Translations under genes and position numbers: made by a program
Origin: Saccharopolyspora gloriosae
GTDB taxonomy: Bacteria; Actinomycetota; Actinomycetes; Mycobacteriales; Pseudonocardiaceae
Assembly: GCF_022828475.1 (NCBI RefSeq)
Contig: NZ_CP059557.1
Span: forward strand, 5,813,470-5,877,469
Direction of reading: 5' to 3'
Length of the DNA stretch: 64,000 bases
Notes under the pieces: model-generated
The model's database searches: none
What the model saw: the letters and a program-made list of their open reading frames with translations, nothing else
What the model was told of the DNA's origin: nothing
Part shown: in pieces, positions 9,434-18,607 of the stretch
Position numbering within the stretch: position 1 is the stretch's first letter
Layout of the letters: each line of letters begins with the position of its first letter

Positions 9434-10471
9434 TCATTCCCGCGCCGAGGGGTAGAGGCGCGTGTAGGACGTCACCTCACCGACCGGTTCGGCCGCGAGC
9501 ACGGCCCGCACGATGGCCCGCTGCACGACCCGCGCGGCCACCGCGCACACCTCGTCGAGCACCGGAACCCACTGCGCACCGGGATCCCGCTCCCCGGTGG
9601 CGAGGGCGAACACGGTGTCGCCGTCGCGCATCGAGTGCGCCGGACGGATCGCCCTGGCCAGACCGTCCTGCGCGGCGACCGCGACCCGGCGGCAGTGCGC
9701 CTTGGTCAGGGCGAGGTCGACGGCGACGGATCCGATGGTGGTGTTCAACGGGCGGGGCACTAGGCCGTGGCGCCCCGGGCGGCCCGCGGTGGGGTCGTTG
9801 CGAGATCGGGCGGCGGCGATCTCCGCTTCAGCCGGGGCGCGGAGGCCGGGATGCGAGTCCCACGGCAGCCCGGTCTCCGGGTCGATCACGGAGCCGAGCG
9901 AGTTGACCGCGAGCAGCGCGCCCACGGTGACGTCCACGTCGAGCGCGGCGCTGTGGAACACGGCGCTCGCGGTGCCGATGCCGCCTTTGAGCGCTCCCGC
10001 CACGGCTCCGGTGCCCGCGCCGACGTTGCCTTCCCGCGTGTCGTGCGCGGTGGCGGTTTCGCAGGCGAGACGGCCGAATTCGGCGTCGGGCCGGTTCCCC
10101 CAGTCGCTCATCGGCAGGTCGAACAGCACGGCGGCGGGCACGACGGGCACCACTTGGTGGGCGTGGGCGCCCACCTGGATCCCGCACCCGCGTTCCTCCA
10201 GCCACCGCATCACCCCGTCGGCGGCGGCGAGCCCGTAGGCGCTGCCACCGGTGAGGACCACGCCGTGCGCCTGCGAGACCAGGTGCGTCGGTTCCAGCAC
10301 ATCGGTCTCCCGAGTACCGGGACCGCCTCCGCGCACGTCAACGGCGGCGACCGCCCCGCGCGGCACCAGCACCACGCTCGTCCCCGTGGCCCATCGCTCA
10401 TCCAGCCGCTGGTGATGCCCCACCAGCACGCCACCGACGTCGACGATCGAATCCCGCACCCCGGAAACCAT
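9434..10471 (-). CDS. P1-family (DmpA/NylC-type) peptidase or hydrolase
   Basis: A 345-aa Ntn-type self-processing hydrolase of peptidase family S58/P1 (DmpA aminopeptidase, nylon oligomer hydrolase). Family signatures are GVLVGHHQR at the N-terminus, GGGPGTRETDVLEP, GGSAYGLAAADGV and the autocleavage region VGALLAVNSLGSV. The Ser after Asn is the expected new N-terminal nucleophile. ATG 10471 is chosen over the longer frame to 10540 because that extension runs into family B repeats. Rv1333 occupies the same place next to mec in M. tuberculosis. The physiological substrate is unknown. Confidence 0.88.
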   Translation of the reverse strand: MVSGVRDSIVDVGGVLVGHHQRLDERWATGTSVVLVPRGAVAAVDVRGGGPGTRETDVLEPTHLVSQAHGVVLTGGSAYGLAAADGVMRWLEERGCGIQVGAHAHQVVPVVPAAVLFDLPMSDWGNRPDAEFGRLACETATAHDTREGNVGAGTGAVAGALKGGIGTASAVFHSAALDVDVTVGALLAVNSLGSVIDPETGLPWDSHPGLRAPAEAEIAAARSRNDPTAGRPGRHGLVPRPLNTTIGSVAVDLALTKAHCRRVAVAAQDGLARAIRPAHSMRDGDTVFALATGERDPGAQWVPVLDEVCAVAARVVQRAIVRAVLAAEPVGEVTSYTRLYPSARE

Positions 10472-10491
10472 GCACCCATCCTGCCCGCACC

Positions 10492-10542
10492 GGGTCAACG
10501 GCCCATCCGCCCGGTCCCACCGGTCAACGGGGACGTTCACCC
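10492..10542. repeat. Family B dyad repeat, copy B1
   Basis: Imperfect inverted repeat just upstream of the P1 hydrolase start. The left arm GGTCAACGGCCCATCCGCCC pairs loosely with a right arm containing CCGGTCAACGGGGACGTTCACC. Confidence 0.6.
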
Positions 10543-10554
10543 GGCGAGCCCACT

Positions 10555-10606
10555 GGGGTCAACGGCTTCTTTGACCGGTCCTATAGGGCTGAAGAGGCGT
10601 TCACCT
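10555..10606. repeat. Family B dyad repeat, copy B2
   Basis: Second imperfect dyad, 12 bp from B1. The left arm is GTCAACGGCTTCTTTGACCG and the right arm GGGCTGAAGAGGCGTTCACC. It separates the P1 hydrolase promoter region from the end of the DUF2017 gene. Confidence 0.6.
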
Positions 10607-10677
10607 GACGAAGATCGTCGTCAGGTGGGCAGCACGAGTGGGGTGCGTGCGCCGCACGGCGGCGTGAACGGTGCAGG

Positions 10678-11241
10678 TCAGGAGGAGACGGCGTCGACCA
10701 AGCTGTCCTGGACCCACGTGAGCCACTGGTAGACGCCGAGGTGCTCGCGCCGGAGATCGTCCTCCGGAGGTTCCTCCGGCATCTCGTCCTGCACGTCGAG
10801 CGCGGTGCCCAGGGCGAGTCGCACGTCGTTGAGCGCGGCCATCCAGTTGTCCGCCTGGTCGCCGCTGAGCACGACCCGTCCGCCTTCGCGGGGGCAGGTG
10901 TCGAGGACGACGGCGGCGACGCCGGTCTTGGTCTCGAGCAGCTCCGGCTCGTACAGGGAACGCATCGCGCCCGCGGCTTCGGGCTGTTCCTCGTCGGTTT
11001 CGCCGGTGTCGGGATCGCGCCGGTAGAAGTCCGGCAGCAACCGCCCGAGCACCCGATCTTCGGGCGGCGTGGACGGCCCGGTGCGGATCCCCGTGAGTTC
11101 GGCCAGTTCGTCCTGCGGCGTTTCCTCGGCCCGCGCGGTGAGCATGTCCTTGATCTGGCCGACGAGCCCGCGGATCACGGCCGCTTCCTGCTGGGACAGC
11201 TCGGCGACCACGTGCCCGTTCTTGCGAGTCCAGCCGTTCAC
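10678..11241 (-). CDS. DUF2017 family protein
   Basis: A 187-aa protein of DUF2017, found next to clpS across actinobacteria (Rv1332 position). It shows ELSQQEAAVIRGLVGQIKDML, the acidic RLLPDFYRRDPDTGETDEEQ and a C-terminal YQWLTWVQDSLVDAV. The start is GTG 11241, 4 bp after the clpS stop, so it is co-transcribed. No biochemical role is established. The constant link with ClpS suggests a part in Clp-dependent proteolysis, which is inference only. Confidence 0.88.
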   Translation of the reverse strand: MNGWTRKNGHVVAELSQQEAAVIRGLVGQIKDMLTARAEETPQDELAELTGIRTGPSTPPEDRVLGRLLPDFYRRDPDTGETDEEQPEAAGAMRSLYEPELLETKTGVAAVVLDTCPREGGRVVLSGDQADNWMAALNDVRLALGTALDVQDEMPEEPPEDDLRREHLGVYQWLTWVQDSLVDAVSS

Positions 11242-11245
11242 GTGA

Positions 11246-11539
11246 TCACGAGTCTTTCTGCATCGTGGCCCACAGGCCTGCGGCGTGCAGTTTCGCGACG
11301 TCGCCCTCGACCTTCTCCTTGGCGCCCGAGGACACCGCGGCTCTGCCCTTGTTGTGGACGTCGAGCATGAGCTTGGTCGCGTGGTCCCGGCTGTAACCGA
11401 AGATCTTCTGCAGAACGTAGGTCACGTAGGACATCAGGTTCACCGGGTCGTTCCAGACGACGGTGACCCACGGCTTGTCCTCGTCTCCGAGCTCGGCCGG
11501 TTCCAGTTGCGCGCGCTCCAGTTCAGCGGGCGAGGTCAT
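11246..11539 (-). CDS. clpS: ATP-dependent Clp protease adaptor ClpS
   Basis: A 97-aa adaptor that delivers N-degron substrates to the ClpC/ClpA unfoldase. The fold signature [20 protein letters not shown] includes the WND-P-N pocket residues, and [20 protein letters not shown] with [12 protein letters not shown] follow. The start is ATG 11539 (MTSPAELER). The open frame runs far upstream, antisense to pncB, without coding character. It is the first gene of the clpS-DUF2017 pair and divergent from pncB. Confidence 0.94.
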   Translation of the reverse strand: MTSPAELERAQLEPAELGDEDKPWVTVVWNDPVNLMSYVTYVLQKIFGYSRDHATKLMLDVHNKGRAAVSSGAKEKVEGDVAKLHAAGLWATMQKDS

Positions 11540-11631
11540 GTCCCCATGTTCGCACGTGGCCAGGGGGGCGGTGACGACCGCACGGCCAAATCGGGCACGA
11601 CCTGCGGGCGGAGCGGGCGGGCACGGGCACG

Positions 11632-11637
11632 TAACCT
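11632..11637 (+). promoter_or_regulatory. -10 element for pncB, leaderless transcript likely
   Basis: TAACCT lies 7 nt before the pncB ATG at 11645, and no ribosome binding site precedes that ATG. The spacing fits transcription starting at the A of ATG. No convincing -35 is seen. Confidence 0.5.
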
Positions 11638-11644
11638 CTGATCC

Positions 11645-12949
11645 ATGACGGCCGCTTCCAGTACCGCGCTGCGCACAGATCATTACGAGCTGACCATGCT
11701 GGCCAGCGCCTTGCGGGATGGGACCGCGGAGCGCCGGTGCGTGTTCGAGGCGTTCACCCGGCGGTTGCCGGACGGGCGCCGGTACGGCGTGGTCGGTGGC
11801 ACCGAACGGGTGCTGGAGGCGATCGAGAACTTCCGCTTCGACGAGTCCGAGCTGGAGCGCCTTGCCGAGGATCATGTGGTCGATGAGACCACCTTGACGT
11901 GGCTGCGCGACTACAGGTTCCGCGGCGATGTGGACGGTTACCCCGAAGGTGAGCTCTACTTTCCCGGCTCGCCGCTGCTGACGGTGCGCGGCACGTTCGC
12001 TGAAGCGGTGCTGCTGGAGACCGTGCTGTTGTCGATCATGAACCACGACAGCGCGATCGCCGCCGCCGCGGCCCGGATGGTGTCGGCCGCGAACGGCCGC
12101 CGAATCATCGAGATGGGCTCGCGCCGCACCCACGAGGAGTCCGCGGTCGCCGCGGCCCGTGCCGCCTACCTGGCGGGCTTCACCGCGACGTCGAACCTGG
12201 AGGCGGGCCGCCGCTACCGCATTCCCACGGCGGGCACGTCGGCGCATTCGTTCACGTTGCTGCACGATTCCGAGCGTGCCGCGTTCGAGTCACAAATCGC
12301 CGCACTTGGCGCGGACACGACACTCCTGGTGGACACCTACGACATCTCGCGGGGCATCGCGACGGCCGTGGAGGTCGCCGGGACCGGCTTGGGCTCGGTG
12401 CGCATCGACTCGGGCGATGTGGGCGTGCTGGCCCGGCAGGCGCGCGAGCAGCTGGATTCGCTGGGCGCCACCGGCACCCGCATCGTCGTGTCGGGCGACC
12501 TGGACGAGTACGCGATCGCCTCGCTGCGCGCGGAACCCGTGGACGGCTACGGCGTGGGCACTTCGCTGGTGACGGGTTCGGGGGCGCCGACGGCGGGCAT
12601 GGTCTACAAGCTCACCGAGGTGGAGGGCCGCCCCGTCGCGAAGCGCAGCACGCACAAGGAGTCCCGCGGCGGCACCAAGTCCGCGCTGCGCAGGCACAAG
12701 GACACCGGCACCGCCTTGGAGGAGGTCGTGTACCGCACCGGCTCCGATTTCGTGGAGCCCAAAGCCGGACCGCACGACCGCGTGGTGCCGATTCCGCTGA
12801 TGCGCGGCGGAAAGCGGGTCGATGACGTGCCGTCGCTGGAGGACAATCGGCAGCGGCTGCGCCACGCACTGGTGAGCCTGCCGTGGGAGGGTCTGAAGTT
12901 GTCCAGCGGAGACCCGGCGATCCCGACGGTCTTCCACGCTGAGGAGTAG
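11645..12949 (+). CDS. pncB: Nicotinate phosphoribosyltransferase
   Basis: A 434-aa first enzyme of the Preiss-Handler route, making nicotinate mononucleotide from nicotinate and PRPP with ATP hydrolysis. Signatures are [14 protein letters not shown] near the N-terminus, [48 protein letters not shown] (with the His that is phosphorylated in the family), DTYDISRGI and RIDSGDVG. It is followed 2 bp later by pncA, so nicotinamide is deamidated and then captured in one operon. The orientation relative to clpS and dinG matches M. tuberculosis. Confidence 0.95.
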   Translation: MTAASSTALRTDHYELTMLASALRDGTAERRCVFEAFTRRLPDGRRYGVVGGTERVLEAIENFRFDESELERLAEDHVVDETTLTWLRDYRFRGDVDGYPEGELYFPGSPLLTVRGTFAEAVLLETVLLSIMNHDSAIAAAAARMVSAANGRRIIEMGSRRTHEESAVAAARAAYLAGFTATSNLEAGRRYRIPTAGTSAHSFTLLHDSERAAFESQIAALGADTTLLVDTYDISRGIATAVEVAGTGLGSVRIDSGDVGVLARQAREQLDSLGATGTRIVVSGDLDEYAIASLRAEPVDGYGVGTSLVTGSGAPTAGMVYKLTEVEGRPVAKRSTHKESRGGTKSALRRHKDTGTALEEVVYRTGSDFVEPKAGPHDRVVPIPLMRGGKRVDDVPSLEDNRQRLRHALVSLPWEGLKLSSGDPAIPTVFHAEE

Positions 12950-12951
12950 GC

Positions 12952-13533
12952 ATGAGCCCAGAGGGGCGCAAGGCACTGGTGGTCGTGGACGTGCAGGTCG
13001 ACTTCTGCGAGGGCGGTGCGCTGGCCGTGGCCGGTGGGGCCGACGTGGCGGCCGCGATCTCCCGCCACGTGGCGGATTCCGGTTACGCCCACGTGGTGGC
13101 GACGCGGGATTACCACATCGACCCGGGCGCCCACTTCAGTTCGCAGCCCGATTACGTGCGGTCCTGGCCGGTGCACTGCGTGGCGGGCACCGCGGGCGCG
13201 GCGTTCCACCCGGAGCTGGAGGTCGGGCCGGTGGAGGCGGTGTTCTCCAAAGGCCAGTACAGCGACGGGTATTCGGGTTTCGAGGGCGTTGACGGCACCG
13301 AGCGCACCCTCACCGAATGGCTCAACTCCCGAGGCGTGACCGATGTGGACGTGGTCGGCGTCGCCACGGACCACTGCGTGCGCGCGACAGCGCTGGACGC
13401 GGCGAAGGCCGGGTTCAGCACCACGGTCCTGCTGGACCTCACCGCCGGCGTTTCCCGCGCCACGGTCGATTCGGCCCTCAGCGACCTGCGCGCCGCCGGA
13501 GTCGCGGTGACCGGAACGCCGGTCGTGATCTGA
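12952..13533 (+). CDS. pncA: Nicotinamidase / pyrazinamidase
   Basis: A 193-aa isochorismatase-fold amidase converting nicotinamide to nicotinate. The catalytic triad is Asp13 (VVVDVQVDF), Lys100 (FSKGQY) and Cys142 (ATDHCVRATALDA). Metal ligands are Asp53, His55 and His61 in TRDYHIDPGAH. It begins 2 bp after the pncB stop. In organisms with this enzyme it also activates pyrazinamide. Confidence 0.95.
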   Translation: MSPEGRKALVVVDVQVDFCEGGALAVAGGADVAAAISRHVADSGYAHVVATRDYHIDPGAHFSSQPDYVRSWPVHCVAGTAGAAFHPELEVGPVEAVFSKGQYSDGYSGFEGVDGTERTLTEWLNSRGVTDVDVVGVATDHCVRATALDAAKAGFSTTVLLDLTAGVSRATVDSALSDLRAAGVAVTGTPVVI

Positions 13534-13537
13534 GGCT

Positions 13538-13570
13538 CCCAGCCGTCGAAGTCGGGGACGGCCGGCTGGG
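13538..13570. terminator. Hairpin after pncBA
   Basis: Inverted repeat CCCAGCCG ... CGGCTGGG starting 5 bp after the pncA stop, with a GC-rich loop. It is a probable operon terminator. Confidence 0.6.
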
Positions 13571-13759
13571 GCGCCGCCCGGTCAGCGGGAATTCACGTGC
13601 CGCTGCCGCGCGTCCTCCGCTGAGATCGGGACGTGCGCTCGACCAGGCTTGATCAGCGCATCGCCGAGGCGGGGGCCGGTGCGCCGCCCGCGCCCGTGAC
13701 GACTCGCCGGGGGATGCGGCCGGTGGGGTTGACAGGGGTGGCCGGTAGCGTTGTCCGGC

Positions 13760-15934
13760 GTGCCAGGTTCTGTTCCGCAGTGGTCCGATCCGGATGTGTT
13801 CGAGCTCGACGAGACCGACGAGCTCCCACCTGAGATCGCCGCCGACCTGGCGTTGAAGGGGGCTCCCGGCGAGAAGAAGCGGCGCCGGGACGAGCCGATC
13901 ACCGCGAAATCCCCGGAGCAGATCCCCGACCTGGCGACGTTGCTCGGGATCGCCGTGCAGTCCGTCGGCGGCTCCGAACGCGAAGGGCAGTCGCGGATGG
14001 CTTCGGCCGTCGAGCACTCCATCGGATCCGGCGAGCACCTCGCCGTGCAGGCCGGGACCGGAACCGGGAAATCGCTCGCCTACCTGGTGCCCGCAATCCG
14101 GCACGCCGTCGTCGAAGCGACCACCGTCGTGATCTCCACCGCGACCATCGCGCTGCAACGCCAGCTCGTCGACCGCGACCTGCCCCGGCTGTCGAAAGCC
14201 CTCACCGAAGCGCTCGGGCGGCCGCCGACGTTCGCGATCCTCAAAGGCCGCCGCAACTACCTGTGCCTCAACCGGATCCACGGCGGCGCCCCCGAAGAAC
14301 CCGAAGAGGGCGCGCTGTTCGACCCGTTCGCCGCGTCCGCGCTGGAACGCCAGATCAAGCGGATCCGCGAATGGTCCACCGAAACCGAGACCGGTGATCG
14401 TGACGAGCTCGTCCCCGGCGTGACCGACCAGGCGTGGCGGCAGCTGTCGGTGACCGCGAAGGAATGCCTCGGCGTGCACCGCTGCCCCATCGGCACCGAC
14501 TGCTTCGCCGAACGCGCCCGCGGCGAGGCCGGACGTGCCGACGTCGTCGTCACCAACCACGCGCTGCTCGCCATCGACGCCCTCGACGACCGGACCGTGC
14601 TGCCCGAACACGACGTGGTCATGGTCGACGAGGCGCACGACCTCGTTGACCGGGTCACCTCCGCCGCCACCGGGGAACTGTCCGCCAACCAAGCGAAACT
14701 CGCCGCGCGGCGCTGCGGGCGGGCCATCGACCAAGGCGTCGCCGACCGGCTCGACGAAGCCGCCGAAGGCATCGAACTCGTCCTCCAAGACGCCCGGCCG
14801 CAACGGCTCGAAGAGATGCCGCAGGCGCTCGGCGGGTCGCTCACCGCGCTGCGCGACGCCGCCGCCGCGTGCATGACCGCGCTCGGGCCGGAGCGCAAAG
14901 AGGACCCCGAGGGCAGCAGCGCCCGGAAACTCGCCCTCGCGCTCACCGAAGAACTGCACGACAACGCCGTCCGACTGCTCGACGCCTTCGACGAACCCGA
15001 AGGGCAACGCCGCGACGTCGTGTGGATCAGCAGCGAACCGAACCGGCCGCCGACGGTGAAAGTCGCGCCGCTCGGTGTCGGCGGACTGCTGCGGGAGCGG
15101 TTGTTCGGGCAACGCACCACGGTGCTGACCTCTGCGACGCTGGCGCTCGGCGGCTCCTTCGACACGCTCGCCCGCCAGTGGGGGTTGCCGCCGGAACGCA
15201 AAGCCGCGCCCGCCCCGGACATGGCCAGCGGCAAGGAAACGCCGCACGACACCAGCGGGCCGAAGTGGACCGGGCTCGACGTCGGCTCGCCGTTCGAACA
15301 CCAGCGCAGCGGCATCCTCTACATCGCCCGGCACCTGCCGCAGCCCGGACGAGACGGGCTGCCGCCGGAGTACCTCGACGAACTCACCGCGCTCGTCGAA
15401 GCCGCCGGTGGGCGCACGCTCGGACTGTTCTCGTCGATGCGGGCGGCGAAGCAGGCATCCGAGGAGCTGCGGGAGCGGCTCAAGACGCCCGTGCTGTGCC
15501 AAGGCGACGACAACACCGCGCAGCTCGTCGGCAAATTCGCAGCCGATCCGGCAACCTCGCTGTTCGGGACGTTGTCGCTGTGGCAGGGCGTGGACGTGCC
15601 CGGGGACTCGCTGCAACTCGTGATCATGGATCGGATTCCGTTCCCCCGGCCCGACGACCCGCTGGCCTCGGCGCGGCAGAAGGCCGTTTCGGCGCACGGC
15701 GGCAACGGGTTCCTCACCGTCGCCGGAACGCACGCGGCGCTGCTGCTCGCCCAAGGCGCCGGGCGGCTGCTGCGGTCCTCGAACGATCGGGGCGTCATCG
15801 CCGTGCTCGACCCCCGGCTGGCCACCGCCCGGTACGGCGGCTTCCTGCGCGCCTCGCTGCCCCCGTTCTGGACCACCTACGACCCGCAGGTCGTGCGCGG
15901 CGCCCTCACCCGCCTCAACGACGCAGCCGGCTGA
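13760..15934 (+). CDS. dinG: DinG-type ATP-dependent DNA helicase
   Basis: Superfamily 2, XPD-like helicase of about 724 aa. Walker A is AVQAGTGTGKSLAYL, DEAH box is VMVDEAHDLVD, and motif VI is LLAQGAGRLLRSSNDRG. Four cysteines between motifs Ia and II (YLCLNR, KECLGVHRC, TDCF) are spaced as in the 4Fe-4S cluster of DinG/XPD enzymes. The start is ambiguous: TTG 13751 or GTG 13760. A TAGCGT -10 at 13746-13751 favours GTG 13760 with little or no leader. It is expected to unwind damaged or R-loop-containing DNA and sits at the Rv1329c position. Confidence 0.9.
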   Translation: MPGSVPQWSDPDVFELDETDELPPEIAADLALKGAPGEKKRRRDEPITAKSPEQIPDLATLLGIAVQSVGGSEREGQSRMASAVEHSIGSGEHLAVQAGTGTGKSLAYLVPAIRHAVVEATTVVISTATIALQRQLVDRDLPRLSKALTEALGRPPTFAILKGRRNYLCLNRIHGGAPEEPEEGALFDPFAASALERQIKRIREWSTETETGDRDELVPGVTDQAWRQLSVTAKECLGVHRCPIGTDCFAERARGEAGRADVVVTNHALLAIDALDDRTVLPEHDVVMVDEAHDLVDRVTSAATGELSANQAKLAARRCGRAIDQGVADRLDEAAEGIELVLQDARPQRLEEMPQALGGSLTALRDAAAACMTALGPERKEDPEGSSARKLALALTEELHDNAVRLLDAFDEPEGQRRDVVWISSEPNRPPTVKVAPLGVGGLLRERLFGQRTTVLTSATLALGGSFDTLARQWGLPPERKAAPAPDMASGKETPHDTSGPKWTGLDVGSPFEHQRSGILYIARHLPQPGRDGLPPEYLDELTALVEAAGGRTLGLFSSMRAAKQASEELRERLKTPVLCQGDDNTAQLVGKFAADPATSLFGTLSLWQGVDVPGDSLQLVIMDRIPFPRPDDPLASARQKAVSAHGGNGFLTVAGTHAALLLAQGAGRLLRSSNDRGVIAVLDPRLATARYGGFLRASLPPFWTTYDPQVVRGALTRLNDAAG

Positions 15935-15951
15935 ACACCCACCTTCGGCAA

Positions 15952-15998
15952 GTGAACGGACCGTTCGTCCAAACAGCTTGGGCGAACGGTCCGCTCAC
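15952..15998. repeat. Family A 47-bp dyad, copy A1
   Basis: First of five copies filling the 697-bp dinG-bioY gap. It has 21-nt arms with a 5-nt loop (ACAGC). The right arm carries GGGC in place of GGAC, and CGCTCAC in place of CGTTCAC. It begins 18 bp after the dinG stop. Confidence 0.95.
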
Positions 15999-16117
15999 CT
16001 CACCTGAGGGGCTTCGCGTTTTTCCGACAGGTGTTGGTGAGGTGCCTCACCGCCCCGCCCCACCGAGCCGCCGGTGCCCCCGAGCCGCAACGCGCCGCCG
16101 CCCAACTCAGGTTTCAA

Positions 16118-16164
16118 GTGAACGGACCGTTCGTCCAACGAGATTGGACGAACGGTCCGCTCAC
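16118..16164. repeat. Family A 47-bp dyad, copy A2
   Basis: Loop CGAGA. Sequence-identical to A4 across all 47 bp. A2 with its downstream flank (TCACTCCACTG, CCAAGATCACCGC, GCCTG-CCACGCCGAAA) is repeated 200 bp later at A4, so this part of the gap arose by local duplication. Confidence 0.95.
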
Positions 16165-16224
16165 TCCACTGACTCCGCCCCCACCAAGATCACCGCAGCC
16201 TGCCCACGCCGAAAGCCGATCCGA

Positions 16225-16271
16225 GTGAACGGACCGTCCGTCCAACGAGATTGAGCAAACGGTCCGCTCAC
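16225..16271. repeat. Family A 47-bp dyad, copy A3 (degenerate)
   Basis: Most diverged copy. The left arm has CGTCCGTCC for CGTTCGTCC and the right arm TTGAGCAAACGG for TTGGACGAACGG, giving several unpaired positions. Loop CGAGA. Confidence 0.85.
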
Positions 16272-16317
16272 TTCAAAACGCCCACCCATCGCGGCACCTG
16301 CTCCGGCTCCGATCCGA

Positions 16318-16364
16318 GTGAACGGACCGTTCGTCCAACGAGATTGGACGAACGGTCCGCTCAC
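16318..16364. repeat. Family A 47-bp dyad, copy A4
   Basis: Identical to A2, exactly 200 bp downstream of it. Confidence 0.95.
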
Positions 16365-16436
16365 TCCACTGGCTCCGCTCCCGCCAAGATCACCGCGGCT
16401 TCACCGCAGCCTGTCCACGCCGAAAAGCTGATCCGG

Positions 16437-16483
16437 GTGAACGGACCGTTCGTCCAACGGGATTGGGCGAACGGTCCGTTCAC
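16437..16483. repeat. Family A 47-bp dyad, copy A5
   Basis: Loop CGGGA, right arm TTGGGCGAACGG. The outer end is GTTCAC, fully complementary to GTGAAC. It lies about 150 bp upstream of the bioY start. Confidence 0.95.
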
Positions 16484-16631
16484 TCCGGAAGCAGGCTGCC
16501 GGGGGTGAGTCGGGGGTCACTTCGCGCTGGGCAGGGGTTGTTCGGTGTCCACAATGTGGTGGGAGTCTTTCTGTTCCTGCCGGTGAGCCGGGTACGTTCG
16601 CAGCGACCTGTGATCGGCGTGAGGAGTCGTC

Positions 16632-17204
16632 GTGCCTGGACAACGCACCGCCCAACCGGCCGCTGACCTGGCCAGGACAGTGGTGTTCGCGGCGTTCATC
16701 GCCGTGCTCGGCTTGTTCCCTGGCCTGTTCATCGCGGGAGCGGCGGTGCCGGTGGTGCTGCAGAACATGGGACCGCTGCTGGCGGGCAGCATCCTCGGCG
16801 CCCGCCGGGCGGGTATGTCGGTGCTGCTGTTCCTGGCGCTGGTGGCGATCGGCCTGCCGCTGCTGTCGGGCGGGCGCGGCGGCATCGCCCCGTTCGCGGG
16901 ACCTAGCGGCGGGTTCGTGCTGGGCTGGCTGCTGTCGGCGGTCGTGGTGGGGTTGATCGTGCAGCGCGGGCTGCCGCGTCCCGGTCTGCCGTTGTTGCTG
17001 CTGGCGAACCTGGCGGGCATTGCCGCGGACTACCTCGTCGGCATCCCCTACTGGGCGGCTTTCACCGGTGATCTCGGCGCGGCGGCGGTGCAGTCGCTGG
17101 TGTTCCTGCCTGGCGATGCGGTGAAGTTGGTCGCGGTGTCGCTGGTGGCGGTGGCGGTGCACCGTGCGCTGCCGGCGGCCACTTCCCGCCCGGCCGGGAG
17201 CTGA
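16632..17204 (+). CDS. bioY: Biotin transporter substrate-binding subunit BioY
   Basis: A 190-aa S component of an energy-coupling factor (ECF) importer with six predicted helices. The BioY signature appears as GLFPGLFIAGAAVPVVLQNMG, RGGIAPFAGPSGGFVLGW and YLVGIPYWAAFTG. The start is GTG 16632 with GAGGAG 6 nt upstream. It heads a five-gene run that ends with the ECF ATPase and T subunits, so it is biotin uptake equipment. No biotin repressor site is recognised upstream. Confidence 0.93.
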   Translation: MPGQRTAQPAADLARTVVFAAFIAVLGLFPGLFIAGAAVPVVLQNMGPLLAGSILGARRAGMSVLLFLALVAIGLPLLSGGRGGIAPFAGPSGGFVLGWLLSAVVVGLIVQRGLPRPGLPLLLLANLAGIAADYLVGIPYWAAFTGDLGAAAVQSLVFLPGDAVKLVAVSLVAVAVHRALPAATSRPAGS

Positions 17205-17257
17205 GCACGCGCCTGAAACCCGGCGGCACCACGCGAATCACCCCGAAAGGACTCCGA

Positions 17258-18607
17258 ATGATCCCGCCGATCTTGGGCGACGGTCCGCTCACGGCCGAGG
17301 TGGCGGCCGCGGGGACCACGCTCACCGGCGCGGAGGTGCTGGCCCGCGCGCACGGTGCCGCGCGGCGGCTGGAGGGAGTGACGCGGGTCGCGGTGGACGA
17401 ACCGGACCCGGTGCATCGGCTGTGCTGGCTGCTGGGCGCGGACTTGGCGGGCGCGGCGACGCTGATCGTGGATCCGGAGTGGTCGCGAACAGAAGCGGTC
17501 CTGGCCGAAGCAAGACCTGCCGCGACCGTCTCCGGCGCTCCCCCGGAGGCGGATCCCGTCGAGCCGCGAGGTGACGACCGCACGCCCTTCTACCTCCCCA
17601 CGACTTCCGGCAGCGGCGGCGCACCGAAGGTGCTGGCGCGCACCCGCCGGTCGTGGCTGTTGAGCTTCACGGCGCTGGAGGTCGAGCTGCGCCGGGACGA
17701 CTCGGTGCTGATCCCCGGCCCGTTGAGCTCCTCGTTGTTCCTGTTCGGAGCGCTGCACGCCCTGCACCAGGACCGCGCGGTGCGGCTCCTGCCCAAGTGG
17801 TCGGCGACCGCAGCCGCCGAGCTCTGCCGGGATGCGACCGTGGTGCACCTCGTTCCCGCGATGCTCGCCGCACTGGTGTCGGTGTGGGAGCGCCGGCCTG
17901 AGCTGCGCGCGGCCTGCCGTCTGCGGCTGGTCGTCTGCGGTGGGGCGGGAGTGGACGGCGACCTGGAGCAGCGGCTGCGGCGGCTGCTGCCGGGCTGCGA
18001 ACTGCTGGAGTACTACGGCTCGGCGGAGCACTCGCTGATCGCCTCGCGCCGCGGCGAGCCGCGCCTGCGGCCGCTGGTGGACGTCGACGTTCGGGACATG
18101 GCAAGGAATTCGCTGCCCGCGGAGAACGTGGGTGTGCTGTGGGTCCGCTCAGAACTCGCCTTCGACGGCTACCTGCGCGACGGCGTGCTCGACGCTGCGG
18201 AACAGGGCTGGTCCAGCGTCGGGGACCGCGCGGTGCGCCACGAGGACGGCACCCTGAGCGTGCTGGGCCGAACCGGTTCCACGATCAGCACCGGCGGCAG
18301 CCTCGTCGTCGCCGAGGAGGTCGAATCCGCGTTGCGAAGTTCCGCCGGTGTGCGGGACGTGGTCGTGGCGGCAACCCCGCATCGGAGGCTCGGGGCGCTG
18401 GTGACCGCTGTGCTGGAAGTCGACCGCCGGGCCTGCCTGACGCGGGCGGAGTTGCGCGCCGGGACGCGGCATCTGGAACCGGCGAAGCGGCCGCGACGTT
18501 GGCTCACGATGCCCGCCCTGCCCCGCACCGGCTCCGGCAAACCCGCGCGCGCCGAGATCGCTGAGGGACTGCGCGACGGCACGCTCGACGCGGAGGAGCT
18601 GGCGTGA
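17258..18607 (+). CDS. AMP-forming acyl-CoA synthetase / ligase-like protein
   Basis: Class I adenylate-forming enzyme, 449 aa, shorter than the usual 500-550. The P-loop is PTTSGSGGAPKVLART, motif A5 is YYGSAEHS, the hinge region is SVGDRAVRHEDGTLSVLGR, and the C-terminal catalytic Lys is in PRTGSGKPARAEI. It should activate a carboxylic acid to acyl-AMP and probably acyl-CoA. Its stop overlaps the start of the thiolase-like gene (GTGA), inside the bioY-ECF operon, which suggests a biotin- or pimelate-related acid. The substrate is unproven. Confidence 0.82.
   Translation: MIPPILGDGPLTAEVAAAGTTLTGAEVLARAHGAARRLEGVTRVAVDEPDPVHRLCWLLGADLAGAATLIVDPEWSRTEAVLAEARPAATVSGAPPEADPVEPRGDDRTPFYLPTTSGSGGAPKVLARTRRSWLLSFTALEVELRRDDSVLIPGPLSSSLFLFGALHALHQDRAVRLLPKWSATAAAELCRDATVVHLVPAMLAALVSVWERRPELRAACRLRLVVCGGAGVDGDLEQRLRRLLPGCELLEYYGSAEHSLIASRRGEPRLRPLVDVDVRDMARNSLPAENVGVLWVRSELAFDGYLRDGVLDAAEQGWSSVGDRAVRHEDGTLSVLGRTGSTISTGGSLVVAEEVESALRSSAGVRDVVVAATPHRRLGALVTAVLEVDRRACLTRAELRAGTRHLEPAKRPRRWLTMPALPRTGSGKPARAEIAEGLRDGTLDAEELA

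Noticed and set aside
13478-15754. 758-codon minus-strand frame opposite dinG
   Set aside because: No recognisable domain, low-complexity Arg/Gly-rich translation, and fully antisense to a helicase with all motifs intact.
15952-16483. CRISPR array from the regular 47-bp repeats
   Set aside because: Each copy is an extended palindrome, copies vary in the loop, spacing is irregular, and no cas genes are present.
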